Source: an uncultured Kiritimatiellota bacterium (GTDB taxonomy: Bacteria > Verrucomicrobiota > Kiritimatiellia > RFP12 > DVOR01). Taken from it: a stretch of 64,000 nt of DNA. Below the pieces are notes generated by a model that saw only the letters and a program-made list of their open reading frames with translations, was not told the origin of the DNA and did no database searches. The stretch covers positions 62,001-126,000 of the forward strand of contig CALXSF010000006.1 in assembly GCA_944391055.1 (NCBI GenBank), read 5' to 3'. The position numbers and the translations under genes were made by a program. The stretch's first letter is position 1. The number at the start of each line of letters is the position of its first letter. Below, piece after piece: positions 47,301-56,359 of the stretch.

Positions 47301-49109
47301 CTGGAGGGGGGCCGCGCCGTCTTTTCCTTCACCCTGCCCGATTCGCTCACCACGTGGAAGCTCATGGCCTTCGCCTTCGCCCCCGACGGCCGCAGCGGCA
47401 CGCTCACGCGCACGTGCGTGGCCCGGCAGGACGTGATGCTCCGCCCGTATCTGCCGCGCACCCTCCGCGTGGGCGACCGCCTGACCCTGCGCGTCCGCCT
47501 CTCCAACGCCACCGACAGGCCGATCGAGACGTGGGCCGAGCTCAACCGCGCCGACCGCCGCGCCGTCTCCCTGCCGCCGAAAGGCTCCGCCGCCGTCGCC
47601 TGGGAGGTCGCCGCGCCCGCCGTCCCCGGCACGCAGACCTTCGAGTTCGCCACCGAGGGCGACGCCGTGCGCTTCGAGGTGCCCGTGCGCGACAACCGCG
47701 TGGAGGTGGAGGACGTCTATCCCCTCACGCTCGTGGACACCCGGCCCGTGACCGTCGCGGTCCGGGAGCCGACCGTCTTCCGCGACCTCTTCGCCCGCTG
47801 GGAGCACGCCCCCGCGCGGGCCGTGGCCGACGCGCTGGAGGCGACGCTGGCTTGCCCCTACGAGGGGTGCGAGCAGTTCTTCGCCAAACTCAACGCCTCC
47901 TTGCTTCTCCGCCGCCTGGGCCGCGCCGTCCCCAACGCCGACGTCCGCGAGGACGATTGGCTCGACCGCCTCCTCGCCGCGCGCAAAGGCGACCGCTGGC
48001 CGTGGTTCCCCGGCGGCCCCGAGGACGCGTGCGTCACCGCCGAGATCTGCATGGGCGTCGCCCGGCTCCACCTGCTGGGCCTCGCGCCCAAGCCGCTCGA
48101 GGAGGCCGTCCGCGCCGCGCTGGCCCGCCGCGAGGGGCTTTCCTTGGCGGCCTGGGCCTACGCGCGCGCCGCCTTCGCCGACGTCTGGCCTATGGGGGAG
48201 AACCTGACCGACGCGCTGACGATGGCCTACCGCGAGGCCGGGAGCGTCCAGGAGCGCCGCCTGCTTGCCCTCGCCGCCCGGCGGCTGGGCGTCGGCGCCG
48301 TGGCCGAGGAAGGCCTCCGGGACGTCCTCGCCGCCGCCAACCGCTCCGAGGCTTGGGGGCTGTGGTGGCCGCAGGAGCGGCTGTGGTGGAATTGGTGGCA
48401 CACGCCGCTCGAAAGCCACGCCCTCGGCCTCGAGCTCCTTGCCGCGGCGGGCCGCGCCGACGACGCGCGCGCCGCGGGCCGCTGGCTCCTCCAGCACCGC
48501 CGCCTCAACGACTGGGGCTCCACCCGCGCCACCGCCGCGGCGGCCCACGCCCTCCTGCTCGCCGGGCTGCCCGAGGGCGGGGCCGCGCCCAAACTCACCG
48601 TGTCCGCCGAGAAGGGGCCCGGCGTCCGCCGCGTCACCTACGCCCGCGGCGCGCCCGGCCTCAGCTTCGGCAGCCTCGTCGCCCGCTATGCCCTGCCGCT
48701 CGCGCAGGTGCCGCCGCTCCCCGAGGCCGACGGCGAGGCCGCGCTCACCCTCACCCGCGCCTACAGCCCCGCCGACCCCAAGGTCGGCGACACCGTCACC
48801 GTCCGCCTCACCATCCAGGCCGCCCAGCCCATGAGCCACCTCCACCTGCGCGACGACCGCCCCGCCAACACCGAGCCCGAGCGTCAGCTGCCGTGGTGGG
48901 AGTGGCAGACCGGCGCCTACGCCCAGCCCGGCGACACGGGGCTCGACGTCTTCATCGGCGCGCTCCCCCGCGGCGTCACCACCTTTGAGTACCGCCTCAA
49001 GGCCACGCACGCGGGGCTTTGCCTCCCCGGCCTGGCCACGCTCCGCGCGCTCTACGCCCCGGACTTCGCCGCCCGCACGGATTCCAAGCCCCTCGCCGTC
49101 GCCCCCTGA
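44322..49109 (+). CDS. Bacterial alpha-2-macroglobulin, exported
   Basis: 1595 residues with a signal peptide (R-R-F-A-C-W-L-L-A-V-A-L-G-A). MG-type beta domains run through about residue 900; the MG2-like part has R-A-L-Y-R-P-G-E-T, and the alpha-2-macroglobulin core has L-P-D-S-L-T-T-W-K and V-G-D-R-L-T-L-R-V. A helical thioester-domain-like toroid follows (about 1170-1450). At the thioester position the sequence is Y-E-G-C-E-Q (Cys1183, Gln1185) instead of the usual C-x-E-Q, one residue short, so the thioester probably cannot form. Bacterial members trap proteases in the periplasm; a non-thioester member might trap by conformation only. Confidence 0.9.
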   Translation: MRRFACWLLAVALGARALAGWEAELAAEPGRQKRDDRVFQTLDRLFRMEREADVADRPYLSLYATLVLARARWQFRWGEAGAEPPDPAAGPCQAWSVAEATALLEARAKAALAEAPRYAATPAAPFLSATRRDPDAWDSSALAVLWQNVLSDWGPEARAQARETTLKAARAVGDDALEGTLRVAAILDGTPPGAGREAALRALDARRVWPGDVRALILKCRAEASAGEEGKDAAADSERQVGRLRLLMDARDLARDHAFKARLQEEINAIRQARVTLADVPALTPPGGPTPAKVRYRNTQTLEARVDGGAWETLELPQPLPYVWAEAEIALPALAEGEHKVELRVPQRFQGLCQPPVALTVTASEIVAAQAHSEPFTVFVAASRTGRPLAGAEVSVLGQTRKTDALGLVAFPELPRQRPAARTPLTVSWGEWTLRTEIAPPSEPSPPEARPFFAAFADRALYRPGETACFEIVCLRRDAEGRPVPDPDAAGTLRVVGADGRRKTRELASFPIKPSASGAFSAEVAIPEDFVGELVAEVPAWRASERLGAVAAFKAPNFAVTLRRANVGAPLTEPVRFAGTAIDLAGVPLVGADVAWEVRGADDPVRGRATVGADGAFAFEAALPEGEAGCFVQATAAVLDANGERQEASVGAWAPRWGYEVAIEPARWAVGGEAFDVRLSAERAVSGVLAVRREGSTNDCARVAFALREAAPGKAEAAVPLTLPGGRYALTAEAGPVTNAASVLVLPCDGGLDGLPDALLRTRQPSGELVVGDTLEGFAAVRGGGPAFLSVTTGKGLRSVISLASPFFALPVEADLAPNFALTVYGFDGGTLRSETLNVAVRPPPGLTIEAVRVAETARPGSAQRWVLAVDDPDAELVVTCYDQALDALAPYAWYTIAERFLRVRWWYGLASAWFVPRAWVTVAEPLPWDFCGRAGGAVVPLARAANLAVAEDAAAEGAPPAALAKTAAGAAAPAPRVRADFAKTALWAPRKRLEGGRAVFSFTLPDSLTTWKLMAFAFAPDGRSGTLTRTCVARQDVMLRPYLPRTLRVGDRLTLRVRLSNATDRPIETWAELNRADRRAVSLPPKGSAAVAWEVAAPAVPGTQTFEFATEGDAVRFEVPVRDNRVEVEDVYPLTLVDTRPVTVAVREPTVFRDLFARWEHAPARAVADALEATLACPYEGCEQFFAKLNASLLLRRLGRAVPNADVREDDWLDRLLAARKGDRWPWFPGGPEDACVTAEICMGVARLHLLGLAPKPLEEAVRAALARREGLSLAAWAYARAAFADVWPMGENLTDALTMAYREAGSVQERRLLALAARRLGVGAVAEEGLRDVLAAANRSEAWGLWWPQERLWWNWWHTPLESHALGLELLAAAGRADDARAAGRWLLQHRRLNDWGSTRATAAAAHALLLAGLPEGGAAPKLTVSAEKGPGVRRVTYARGAPGLSFGSLVARYALPLAQVPPLPEADGEAALTLTRAYSPADPKVGDTVTVRLTIQAAQPMSHLHLRDDRPANTEPERQLPWWEWQTGAYAQPGDTGLDVFIGALPRGVTTFEYRLKATHAGLCLPGLATLRALYAPDFAARTDSKPLAVAP

Positions 49110-49147
49110 CGCGCGCCGAGCGGGCGGCGGCCAAGGCCGCCCCATTG

Positions 49148-49156
49148 TGGTATACT
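49148..49156 (+). promoter_or_regulatory. Extended -10 of the exosortase operon
   Basis: TGG-TATACT, only 8 nt before the ATG at 49165, no ribosome-binding site between; predicted leaderless. Confidence 0.6.
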
Positions 49157-49164
49157 GCGCGGGC

Positions 49165-50574
49165 ATGGGAACGAAATGCCGTTGGTTTGCCCAGGCGTTG
49201 GCGTTCGCGGCCATCGTGGCCGTGGGCGCGTGGGTGCGCCTTGCGCACGTGGGTGCGCCGATGCCGACGCCCGACGAGGCGCCGGAGCTGCTGGCCGCGG
49301 CGTCGCGGGCGGAGGCGGTGGGGACGGCGGGGTGGCCGGCGGGGACGGTGGCGCGGGTGACGCCGTTCCACGAGGCGGCGGCGGTGGGGGCGCGTTTCCT
49401 GGGGCGGCATGAGGGGCCGGGGGGCGCGCGGAGTTACCGGCTGGTCGTCTTCGCGCTGTCGGCGCTGTTCCTGGCGGGGATCCCGGCGCTGGGGCTGCGG
49501 CGGCGGGGCGGGGTCTTCGAGACGGCGGATGGGCCGCTCTGGGCGGCGGCCTTCGCGGCGTTGGCGCCGGCGTTGGTGTGGCATGGGCAGATGTTCGGGC
49601 CTTTCGCGGCGCAGGCCTTCGCCTTTTTGGCGATGTTGGTGGCGGCGCGGGCCTACGCGCAGTGGCCGGGTTATTGCGCGGCGGCGGTGGTGGGGGCGTG
49701 CCTGGCGGTGGGGGTGGCGGTGGATCCGAACGTGCTGTGGGTGCTGGCGGCGTTGGCGCCGGCGTTGCTGGTGGGGGTGGGGTGGACGCGGCTGTGCCTG
49801 TATTGGCGGACGCTCCATGTGGCGTTGGCGCTGGCGGTGGGGGTGGGCCTGTGCGCGGCGCTGGCGCGGCTGGGGCTGTGGGGGGGCGTGCCGGATCTGC
49901 CGCGTCTGCCGCCCTCGGCGGCGGATTGGGTGCGGGGGCCGGCGTGGCGGGCGGTGTGGCTGTGCGCGGGCGGGCTGGGGGCGTTGGCGTGGGTGGGGCT
50001 GACGGTGTGGGGCGGGTGGCGGCCGGCCCGGCGGTGGGCGCGGCTTTTCTCGGTGGTCTTCCCGCTTTGCTTCGTGGGGTCGTTGTTCTTTGAGGAGGGT
50101 GGGGCGTTCGCGGTGCCGCTGGCGGCGTTGTCGCCGCTGATGCTGGGGCTGGCGTTGTCGACGGTGCCTTCGCCGTGGGTGCGGGGGGTGCTGGGGATGG
50201 CGGCGGCGGCGTTCCTGGCGGGGTGGACGAGCTGGGCGTTGGCGGCGGCGTGGCGCGGGGTGCCCACGCGCCCGGTCCAGCGCGAGGCGGCGCGGACGTT
50301 GCTGGCGGCCGACGCGGCGGCGCCGCGCCTGCGTGGGACGCGCCTGCGCGTGGAGACGGAGGATCCGCGGCTGTGCGCGGCGGCGTTGTGGCCGCTGCGG
50401 GCCTCGGCGCGGCGCGTGGCGTGCGGGGAGGCGGTGGCGGGGGAGGCGGATATCCTGGTGGCGGAGGAGGCGTCGCTGGCGGAGCTGCCGCCGCAGGCGG
50501 CGCGCCGGGCGTTGCCGGGGGCGATCGTGTTGGGCGAGGGGCGCAGGTTCCGCGCCGTGGTCTCGGGCAAGTGA
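49165..50574 (+). CDS. Polytopic membrane protein, GT-C-like
   Basis: 469 residues, about 10-11 hydrophobic helices. The first loop has V-R-L-A-H-V-x-x-P-x-P-T-P-D-E, the acidic loop typical of GT-C glycosyltransferases that use lipid-linked sugars. Ends with a soluble ~130-residue domain. Followed 12 nt later by the exosortase gene, so it may supply sugars for the exported PEP-CTERM proteins or an associated polysaccharide; that is inferred. Confidence 0.7.
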   Translation: MGTKCRWFAQALAFAAIVAVGAWVRLAHVGAPMPTPDEAPELLAAASRAEAVGTAGWPAGTVARVTPFHEAAAVGARFLGRHEGPGGARSYRLVVFALSALFLAGIPALGLRRRGGVFETADGPLWAAAFAALAPALVWHGQMFGPFAAQAFAFLAMLVAARAYAQWPGYCAAAVVGACLAVGVAVDPNVLWVLAALAPALLVGVGWTRLCLYWRTLHVALALAVGVGLCAALARLGLWGGVPDLPRLPPSAADWVRGPAWRAVWLCAGGLGALAWVGLTVWGGWRPARRWARLFSVVFPLCFVGSLFFEEGGAFAVPLAALSPLMLGLALSTVPSPWVRGVLGMAAAAFLAGWTSWALAAAWRGVPTRPVQREAARTLLAADAAAPRLRGTRLRVETEDPRLCAAALWPLRASARRVACGEAVAGEADILVAEEASLAELPPQAARRALPGAIVLGEGRRFRAVVSGK

Positions 50575-50586
50575 TGGGAGGATGAG

Positions 50587-52206
50587 GTGAAGCGTTGGGT
50601 TCGCCATCTGCCGTTCGTGGTGTTCATGCTGGCCGGGCTGTCGTGGCTGTGGCCGGCGGTTGGGGGGACGTTGGGGACGATGTCCGACGCTTCGCAGCAC
50701 ATGGAGTATGTCTGGCTGGTGCCGTTGTTGGCGGCGGCGGTGCTGTGGGCGCGGCGGGGGCGCGTGGCGCGCGCGCTGGGGGGGCCGGAGCCTTTGCTGG
50801 CGCTGCCGCTGATCGTGCTTTCGGGGGCGTTCCTCTTCTTTGGGCTGCGGGGGGGGCAGACGCGCTTTTTGCAGGCGGCGGCGGTGCTGCTGCTGCTGGC
50901 GGCGCCGTTGGCGTGCTATGGGCGGCGGGCCTTTTTGGCCACCTGGTTCCCGATCGCGCTGCTGGCGTTCGTGATGCCGGTGGGGTTCCTGGACAATTTC
51001 ACGGTGCCGCTGCGGCGGGCCTCGGTGGCGGTGACGACGGTGATCCTGAACGGCTTGGGCGTGGGCGTGCGGCAGGTGGGCACGGCCATCGTCTCGACGG
51101 GCGCGCCGCCCTTCCAGCTCGACGTGGCGGATCCGTGCAGCGGTATCCGCTCGCTGGTGGCGCTGTTCGTGGGGACGGCGGCTTACGGGGCCTTCGTGCT
51201 GCGGGGGGTGTGGCGGCGGTGGGCGCTGTTCCTGGCCAGCGTGCCGATCGCCTTCCTGGGCAACATCCTGCGTCTGCTGCTGACGGCGCTGACCTGCAAG
51301 TGGATGGGGCAGGCGGCCGGCATGACGCTTCACGACAACGCGCTCTTCATCGTGGCGCCCATCTACGCGCTCTGCGTCTTCGGCCTAGCCGATTGGTTGC
51401 GCCGGGGCGACGCGCCCGCGCCGGGGGCGGAGGGGGAGGGGGCCGCGCCGTCGGCCTCGCCGGCGCCAGGTTGGCGTTCGGTGGCCGCGGTGGTGGCCTT
51501 GGCCGCGCTGTTGCCGGTCTTCCGGGCGTGGGCGGGGCGGATGCCGCCGCTGGATTATGAGAGCGACGCCTTCCTGAACAAGACCTTCGCCCATCTGCCG
51601 GGGGCGGTGAGCCATTACCCGTGGTTCTGCCAGGACCGCGCGTGCCTGTGGTCGCAGGACTTCGCGGAGGGGGAGACGCCGCCGGGGGCGTGCCCGCGGT
51701 GCGGCGGGGAGGTGCGCCGCGTGAGCCGCGCGGAGCTAGATATTTTGCCGGGGGACACGCAGTCGCGCAAGGTGACGTACACGCTGGCGAACGGCGACGT
51801 CTTCACGGTGGCGCTGGTGGTGGCGGGGCGCAGCCGCCTCTCCATCCATCGGCCGGAGCTGTGCCTGCCGGCGCAGGGCTTCGTGATGAGCGAGCGGGAG
51901 GTGCGCCAGATCCTGCCGGGGTTGCCGATGGCCTGCTTCTCGCTCAACCGCAAGGGGCAGACGCGCACGAGCGGCTTCGCCTACGTCTTCCTCAATTCGC
52001 GCGGGGCCACGTGCTCCAACCTCCGCCGCGTGGTGGGCGACAGCCTGGAGCGTTCGCTCCGGAACCGCATCCAGCGGTGGGCGATGGTGACGGTGAGCAG
52101 CCCGCAGCATGACTTCCAGACGCCCGAGGGCGAGGAGGCGCTGCGCCGCTTCATGGCCGAATGGTGGCCCACGCTCTGGGCCGCCGGGGAGCCGCCCCAT
52201 GAATGA
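50587..52206 (+). CDS. Exosortase fused to EpsI domain
   Basis: 539 residues from a GTG with GGGAGG 7 nt upstream. The N-terminal ~275 residues are a polytopic exosortase with all three catalytic residues: D-P-C-S-G-I-R-S (Cys184), G-N-I-L-R-L (Arg229) and L-H-D-N (His249). The C-terminal domain is EpsI-like (I-H-R-P-E-L-C-L-P-A-Q-G, His421/Cys426). Between them lies C-x4-C (348, 353) and C-P-x-C-G-G (369, 372), a zinc-ribbon-like insert not typical of this family. It likely processes the PEP-CTERM proteins at 4035-4565 and 6360-6881. First of DUF192-GT2-pflA-KtrB, overlapping DUF192 by 8 nt. Confidence 0.92.
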   Translation: MKRWVRHLPFVVFMLAGLSWLWPAVGGTLGTMSDASQHMEYVWLVPLLAAAVLWARRGRVARALGGPEPLLALPLIVLSGAFLFFGLRGGQTRFLQAAAVLLLLAAPLACYGRRAFLATWFPIALLAFVMPVGFLDNFTVPLRRASVAVTTVILNGLGVGVRQVGTAIVSTGAPPFQLDVADPCSGIRSLVALFVGTAAYGAFVLRGVWRRWALFLASVPIAFLGNILRLLLTALTCKWMGQAAGMTLHDNALFIVAPIYALCVFGLADWLRRGDAPAPGAEGEGAAPSASPAPGWRSVAAVVALAALLPVFRAWAGRMPPLDYESDAFLNKTFAHLPGAVSHYPWFCQDRACLWSQDFAEGETPPGACPRCGGEVRRVSRAELDILPGDTQSRKVTYTLANGDVFTVALVVAGRSRLSIHRPELCLPAQGFVMSEREVRQILPGLPMACFSLNRKGQTRTSGFAYVFLNSRGATCSNLRRVVGDSLERSLRNRIQRWAMVTVSSPQHDFQTPEGEEALRRFMAEWWPTLWAAGEPPHE

Positions 52207-52516
52207 GGTGGAGGTGGCCGACACGCCGTTGGCGCGGATGCGCGGGCTTCTGGGGCGCGCGGGGCTCCCGTCCGGGCGGGCGCTGCTCATCGTGCCGTGC
52301 CGGGCCATCCACACGCTGGGGATGCGTTTCGCCATCGACGCGCGTTTCTACGACCGCGCGGGCCGCCTGACGCGCCAGGCGCTGAACGTGCGCCCGGGGC
52401 GTTGGTGGGTCTGGGGCGGGTGGCGCGCGCGCTGCGTGCTGGAATGCGCGGCGGGCGACCCGGCCTTCCGCGGGTGCGGGACGCTGGCGGAGGCCAGGGG
52501 GGAGGGGACGCGATGA
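52199..52516 (+). CDS. DUF192 protein, no signal peptide
   Basis: 105 residues. DUF192 is a small beta-barrel family; the R-M-R-G-L-L-G-R start and I-H-T-L-G-M-R-F-A-I-D core match. Most members are exported, but this one starts directly at the fold, so it would be cytoplasmic. It overlaps the exosortase stop by 8 nt and the GT2 start by ATGA. Function unknown. Confidence 0.85.
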   Translation: MNEVEVADTPLARMRGLLGRAGLPSGRALLIVPCRAIHTLGMRFAIDARFYDRAGRLTRQALNVRPGRWWVWGGWRARCVLECAAGDPAFRGCGTLAEARGEGTR

Positions 52517-53307
52517 GGCTGTCGTTGATCACCGTGTGCTACAACTCCGCGGGGACGCTGCCGGCCGCGCTGGGAAGCGTGCTGCGCCAGCGCGGCGCCG
52601 ATTATGAGTATCTGGTGGTCGACGGCGGCAGCCGCGACGCCACCGTGCCGCTCCTGCGGGAGTGGGAGCCGCGCTTCGGGGGGCGCCTGCGCTGGACGAG
52701 CGAGCCGGACCGCGGCCTCTACGACGCCATCAACAAGGGCATCGCCCGCGCGTCGGGCGACCTCGTGGCGCTGCTCCATGCCGACGACATGCTCGACGGC
52801 GACGACATCCTGGCCCGTTGGTGTGCCCCCTTCGCCGAGGATCCCGCGCTCGACGCGGTCTACGGCGACATCCGCTTCGTGCCCCGCGGCGCGGCCGGGC
52901 GCGAGGCGCCCACCATGCGCTACTACTCCGGCGCGCGGTGGCGGCCGTGGATGCTGCGCTGGGGGTTCATGCCGCCGCACCCGAGCTTCGCCATCCGCCG
53001 CGAACGTTTCGCGGAGCTGGGCGGTTATCTGCCGGACGCCTTCCGCATCGCCGCCGACCATGAGCTGCTGGTGCGCTTCCTCTACAAGGCCCGCCTGCGC
53101 ACCCGCTACCTGCCGCTGTGCACCACCGCCATGCGCCTGGGCGGGCTTTCCACCGACGGCCTGCGCGCGCGCATCCGCCTCAACCGCGAGATCGTCCGCG
53201 CCAACCGCATGAACGGCCTGTGGTGCTGTCTGCCCATGATGGCCCCGAAGTATGCCTACAAGGTCTTCGAGGTCATCCTGCCGCGGCTGCGGGGAGGGCG
53301 GCGATGA
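52513..53307 (+). CDS. Family 2 glycosyltransferase
   Basis: 264 residues with no membrane helix. [18 protein letters not shown] and the D-x-D-type A-D-D-M mark a GT-A fold; a second H-P-S-F and D-H-E-L-L sits where the acceptor-side base is expected. Resembles WcaA-type transferases that build exopolysaccharide. Starts ATGA on the DUF192 stop. Confidence 0.9.
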   Translation: MRLSLITVCYNSAGTLPAALGSVLRQRGADYEYLVVDGGSRDATVPLLREWEPRFGGRLRWTSEPDRGLYDAINKGIARASGDLVALLHADDMLDGDDILARWCAPFAEDPALDAVYGDIRFVPRGAAGREAPTMRYYSGARWRPWMLRWGFMPPHPSFAIRRERFAELGGYLPDAFRIAADHELLVRFLYKARLRTRYLPLCTTAMRLGGLSTDGLRARIRLNREIVRANRMNGLWCCLPMMAPKYAYKVFEVILPRLRGGRR

Positions 53308-53984
53308 ACCTGCGCGTCCATTCCTACGAGAGTTTCGGCGCGGTCGACGGCCCCGGCATCCGCCTGGTCGTCTTCCTTCAGGGCTGCCCGCTGCGCTGCC
53401 TCTTTTGCCACAATCCCGACACCTGGCCCGCGGAGGGCGGCACGGAGACGCCGGTGGGGGAGGTGGTGCGCCGCGCGCTGCGGATGCGCCCGTACCTGGG
53501 GCGCTCGGGCGGCGTCACCTTCTCGGGCGGCGAGCCGCTCCTCCAGGCCGAGGCGGTCTTGGAGGCGACCCGCGCCCTTCAGGCGCAGGGCCTCCACGTG
53601 GCGCTCGACACCTCCGGCGCGCTCGACACGCCCGCCGCGCTGGCGGCCCTCGACGCGGCGGACCTGGTGCTGCTCGACGTCAAGAGCCCCACGCCCGAGG
53701 GCTTCCGCGCCGTCACCGGGGCCGACCCCGCGCCCTATTGGAACGTGCTGGCCCACCTCCGCGCCACCGGCAAGCCGCTCTGGGTCCGGCAGGTCGTCGC
53801 CCAAGGGCTGAACGACACCCCGGCGGAGAAGGCCGCCACCCGCGCGCTGCTCGAAGGGCTCAACGTCCAACGCGTCGACCGCCTGCCCTACCATGAGCTG
53901 GGCGTCCACAAATACGAGGCCCTCGGGATCCCCTACCGCGGCGCGCGCCTGGCCCCGCCCTCGAAGGAGGCGCTCGCATGGTGA
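53304..53984 (+). CDS. pflA: Pyruvate formate-lyase activating enzyme
   Basis: 226 residues, radical SAM. C28-P-L-R-C32-L-F-C35 is the cluster motif (C-x3-C-x2-C), with S-G-G-E-P-L and V-D-G-P-G-I-R ahead of it. It puts the glycyl radical on PFL, so the organism can ferment pyruvate anaerobically; pflB is not in the window. The start overlaps GT2 (ATGA) and the end overlaps KtrB by 7 nt. Its place in an exosortase operon looks incidental. Confidence 0.93.
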   Translation: MNLRVHSYESFGAVDGPGIRLVVFLQGCPLRCLFCHNPDTWPAEGGTETPVGEVVRRALRMRPYLGRSGGVTFSGGEPLLQAEAVLEATRALQAQGLHVALDTSGALDTPAALAALDAADLVLLDVKSPTPEGFRAVTGADPAPYWNVLAHLRATGKPLWVRQVVAQGLNDTPAEKAATRALLEGLNVQRVDRLPYHELGVHKYEALGIPYRGARLAPPSKEALAW

Positions 53985-55555
53985 CGCCGCGCGGCGAGCC
54001 GGAATCGCTCCGGGATTTCCGCGACCGTCTGCGCGACTTGGGCGACGCCCCCGCCGCGCCCCTCGGCCGGGCCCCCGGCCTGCCCCCCAAGCCCAAACCC
54101 TTCAATCCCTATCGGATGCTGGCGGGCACCTTCGCCATCCTCATCCTCGCGGGCACCTTCCTGCTCAGCACGCCGTGGGCGCAGGCCGACGGGCTGTGGG
54201 CGTGGGCGAGCCCCGACGCGCCCTTCGCCTGGGGGCGGTTCTGGAGGGCCTTGCTCGACAACTTCTTCATGGCCACCTCCGCCTCCTGCGTCACCGGCCT
54301 GGCGGTGGTCGACGTCCCCGGCACGTACAGCTTCGTCGGGCAGGCCGTGCTGCTGGGGTGCATCCAGCTGGGCGGCATCAGCCTGGTCACGCTCGGCACG
54401 ATGATCGTGGCCATCCTGCTCGGGCGCGTCCCCTTCGGCGGCGAGCGGCAGCTGATGCTCAGTTTCGGGCGCGACCCCTCGGGGCGGGCGGAGAGCCTGC
54501 TGTCGCAGACCTTCCGCTATGTCTTCGGCTTTGAGCTCGCCGGCACGTTCCTGCTGTTCCTGCGCTACCACTGGCACCATGGCTACGACCTTGGGCAAAG
54601 CCTTTGGTTCGCCCTGTTCCATGCCGTCAGCGCCTTCTGCAACGCCGGCATCTCCCTGCATTCCCAGAACCTCCTGGCCCTGCGCGGCGACGTGCCCTAC
54701 ATGCTTGTCATCTCCCTGCTGGTCGCCGCCGGCGGCATCGGCTTCCTGGTGCTCTCCAACGTCTTCCGCTACCGTTTCTGGCGGCGCGACCTCCGCGTCC
54801 GCGGGCGGATTTCCCTCCATTCCCGGCTGGTGCTGTGGATGTCGCTCATCCTCACCTTCGGCGGCGGGCTTGTCTTCATCGTGCTGGAGTGGGACGGCGC
54901 GCTCGACCTGGCCCACGGCCCGGGCGTCCTCGACTGCCTGGCCCGCGGCGACTGGGCCGCAATCCCCGACGCCCTCCGGGAGGGGCTCGACAAGATCGCC
55001 GCCGGCCTCGCCCAGACCGTCTTCTTCCGCACCGCCGGCTTCAACTCCATCCCGATGGGGGAGGTCTCCTCCCCCGCCAACGTCCTCTCCGTGCTCCTCA
55101 TGCTGGTGGGCGGCGCGCCCGGCTCCATGGCCGGCGGCATCAAGACGACCACGCTCCTCGTCGTCCTCCTCACCATCCGCGCCTACCTCCACGGCAACCC
55201 GTGGGTGCAGATCCACCGCCGCACCATCCCCGATTCCATCTGCCGCGAGGCGATGGTCATCGTCTTCTACTACTTGGCGATGGTCTTCCTCTTCTACTTC
55301 ATCCTGCTCTTCACCGAGCGCGCCCTCATCGCCGCGCGTGGGGAGTTCGCCCTCTTCTACGAGGTCGCCTCCGCCGTCGGCACCGTCGGCGTCACGCTCG
55401 ACGCCACGCCGCTGCTCACCCCCGCCGGGCGCCTCCTGATCGCCCTGGCCATGTTCATCGGGCGCATCGGGCCCATCTCCCTGGCCCTCATGATGGCCTC
55501 GCAGGACGTCAAGCGCCACATCCGCTACCCGGAGGAACCCATCACCGTCGGCTGA
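53978..55555 (+). CDS. KtrB/TrkH-type potassium transporter
   Basis: 525 residues, eight membrane helices plus four selectivity loops: [24 protein letters not shown] and A-V-G-T-V-G-V-T, each with the conserved Gly. The 45-residue N-terminal extension is cytoplasmic and Pro-rich. It needs a KtrA/TrkA RCK partner, not seen here. Starts inside the end of pflA. Confidence 0.92.
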   Translation: MVTPRGEPESLRDFRDRLRDLGDAPAAPLGRAPGLPPKPKPFNPYRMLAGTFAILILAGTFLLSTPWAQADGLWAWASPDAPFAWGRFWRALLDNFFMATSASCVTGLAVVDVPGTYSFVGQAVLLGCIQLGGISLVTLGTMIVAILLGRVPFGGERQLMLSFGRDPSGRAESLLSQTFRYVFGFELAGTFLLFLRYHWHHGYDLGQSLWFALFHAVSAFCNAGISLHSQNLLALRGDVPYMLVISLLVAAGGIGFLVLSNVFRYRFWRRDLRVRGRISLHSRLVLWMSLILTFGGGLVFIVLEWDGALDLAHGPGVLDCLARGDWAAIPDALREGLDKIAAGLAQTVFFRTAGFNSIPMGEVSSPANVLSVLLMLVGGAPGSMAGGIKTTTLLVVLLTIRAYLHGNPWVQIHRRTIPDSICREAMVIVFYYLAMVFLFYFILLFTERALIAARGEFALFYEVASAVGTVGVTLDATPLLTPAGRLLIALAMFIGRIGPISLALMMASQDVKRHIRYPEEPITVG

Positions 55556-55564
55556 CCGCGGCCG

Positions 55565-56359
55565 TCAGGCGGTGCGGGCGGCGAGGAAGGCGCGGGCGTT
55601 GGCCTCGGTGAGGGCGGCGAGCTCGGCGAAGGGGACGCCGCGGAGCCGGGCGAGGGCGCGGAGGGTGAGGGCGAGGTTGGCGGGGGTGTTGAGGAGGGCG
55701 CGGTATTGGCCGAGGACGAGGGGCTCGCCGCCGATGGGGAGCTGGTCGGGGGCGTCGGTCTCGACGAGGAGGCGCCCGAGGGGGAGGACGGCGGCGAGGC
55801 GCGGGAGCGTGCGTGCGGCGGGGTTGAGGAGGGCGCCGCCGACGGAGAACCAGACGTTGGGGCGGCGGAGGAGGGGGTGGGCGAGGAGGTCGGGCGCGAA
55901 GGCGACGCCGTGGAGGAGGATTGCGGGGAGGCGCCCGGCCCAAGGCTCGAGCTCGCGCAGGAGGGCGCCCCAGGCGTGGGCGCCGTGGAGGACGACGGGG
56001 CGGCGGAGGCGGGCGGCGAGGGCGAGCTGGGCGCGGAGGGCGGCGCGTTGGGCGGCGCCGCCGTCGTGGGGCTTGCGCAGGGCGTCGAGGCCGATCTCGC
56101 CGACGAGGGCGGCGGGGTCGGCGCGGAGGGCGCATTCCAGGAAGGCGGGCCAGTCGGGGTAGGCGGTGGCGACGTGCCAAGGGTGGAGGCCGAAGGCGGG
56201 GGTGACGTCGAGGGCGCAGCGGACCTCGACGTTCCATTCCTCGGGGCGGACGGCGCAGTCGATGCAGGCGGTGACGCCGTGCGCGAGGGCGTCGCGGACG
56301 AAGCGGGGATGGTAGGGGACGATGCGGGCGTCGCGCAGGTGGAGGTGGGCGTCGAACAT
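55565..56359 (-). CDS. tatD: TatD-family metal-dependent deoxyribonuclease
   Basis: 264 residues, amidohydrolase-fold. H-x-H in D-A-H-L-H (H5, H7), the glutamate in V-G-E-I-G-L and the final aspartate in V-E-T-D-A-P are the two-metal ligands. Starts inside the aroC stop (TGATG). Last gene of the lpxD-aroC operon. Confidence 0.9.
   Translation of the reverse strand: MFDAHLHLRDARIVPYHPRFVRDALAHGVTACIDCAVRPEEWNVEVRCALDVTPAFGLHPWHVATAYPDWPAFLECALRADPAALVGEIGLDALRKPHDGGAAQRAALRAQLALAARLRRPVVLHGAHAWGALLRELEPWAGRLPAILLHGVAFAPDLLAHPLLRRPNVWFSVGGALLNPAARTLPRLAAVLPLGRLLVETDAPDQLPIGGEPLVLGQYRALLNTPANLALTLRALARLRGVPFAELAALTEANARAFLAARTA

Noticed and set aside
43440-49214. A minus-strand open frame of ~1920 codons opposite the macroglobulin
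   Set aside because: Antisense artefact of high GC; the plus strand has signal peptide, domains and ribosome-binding site.
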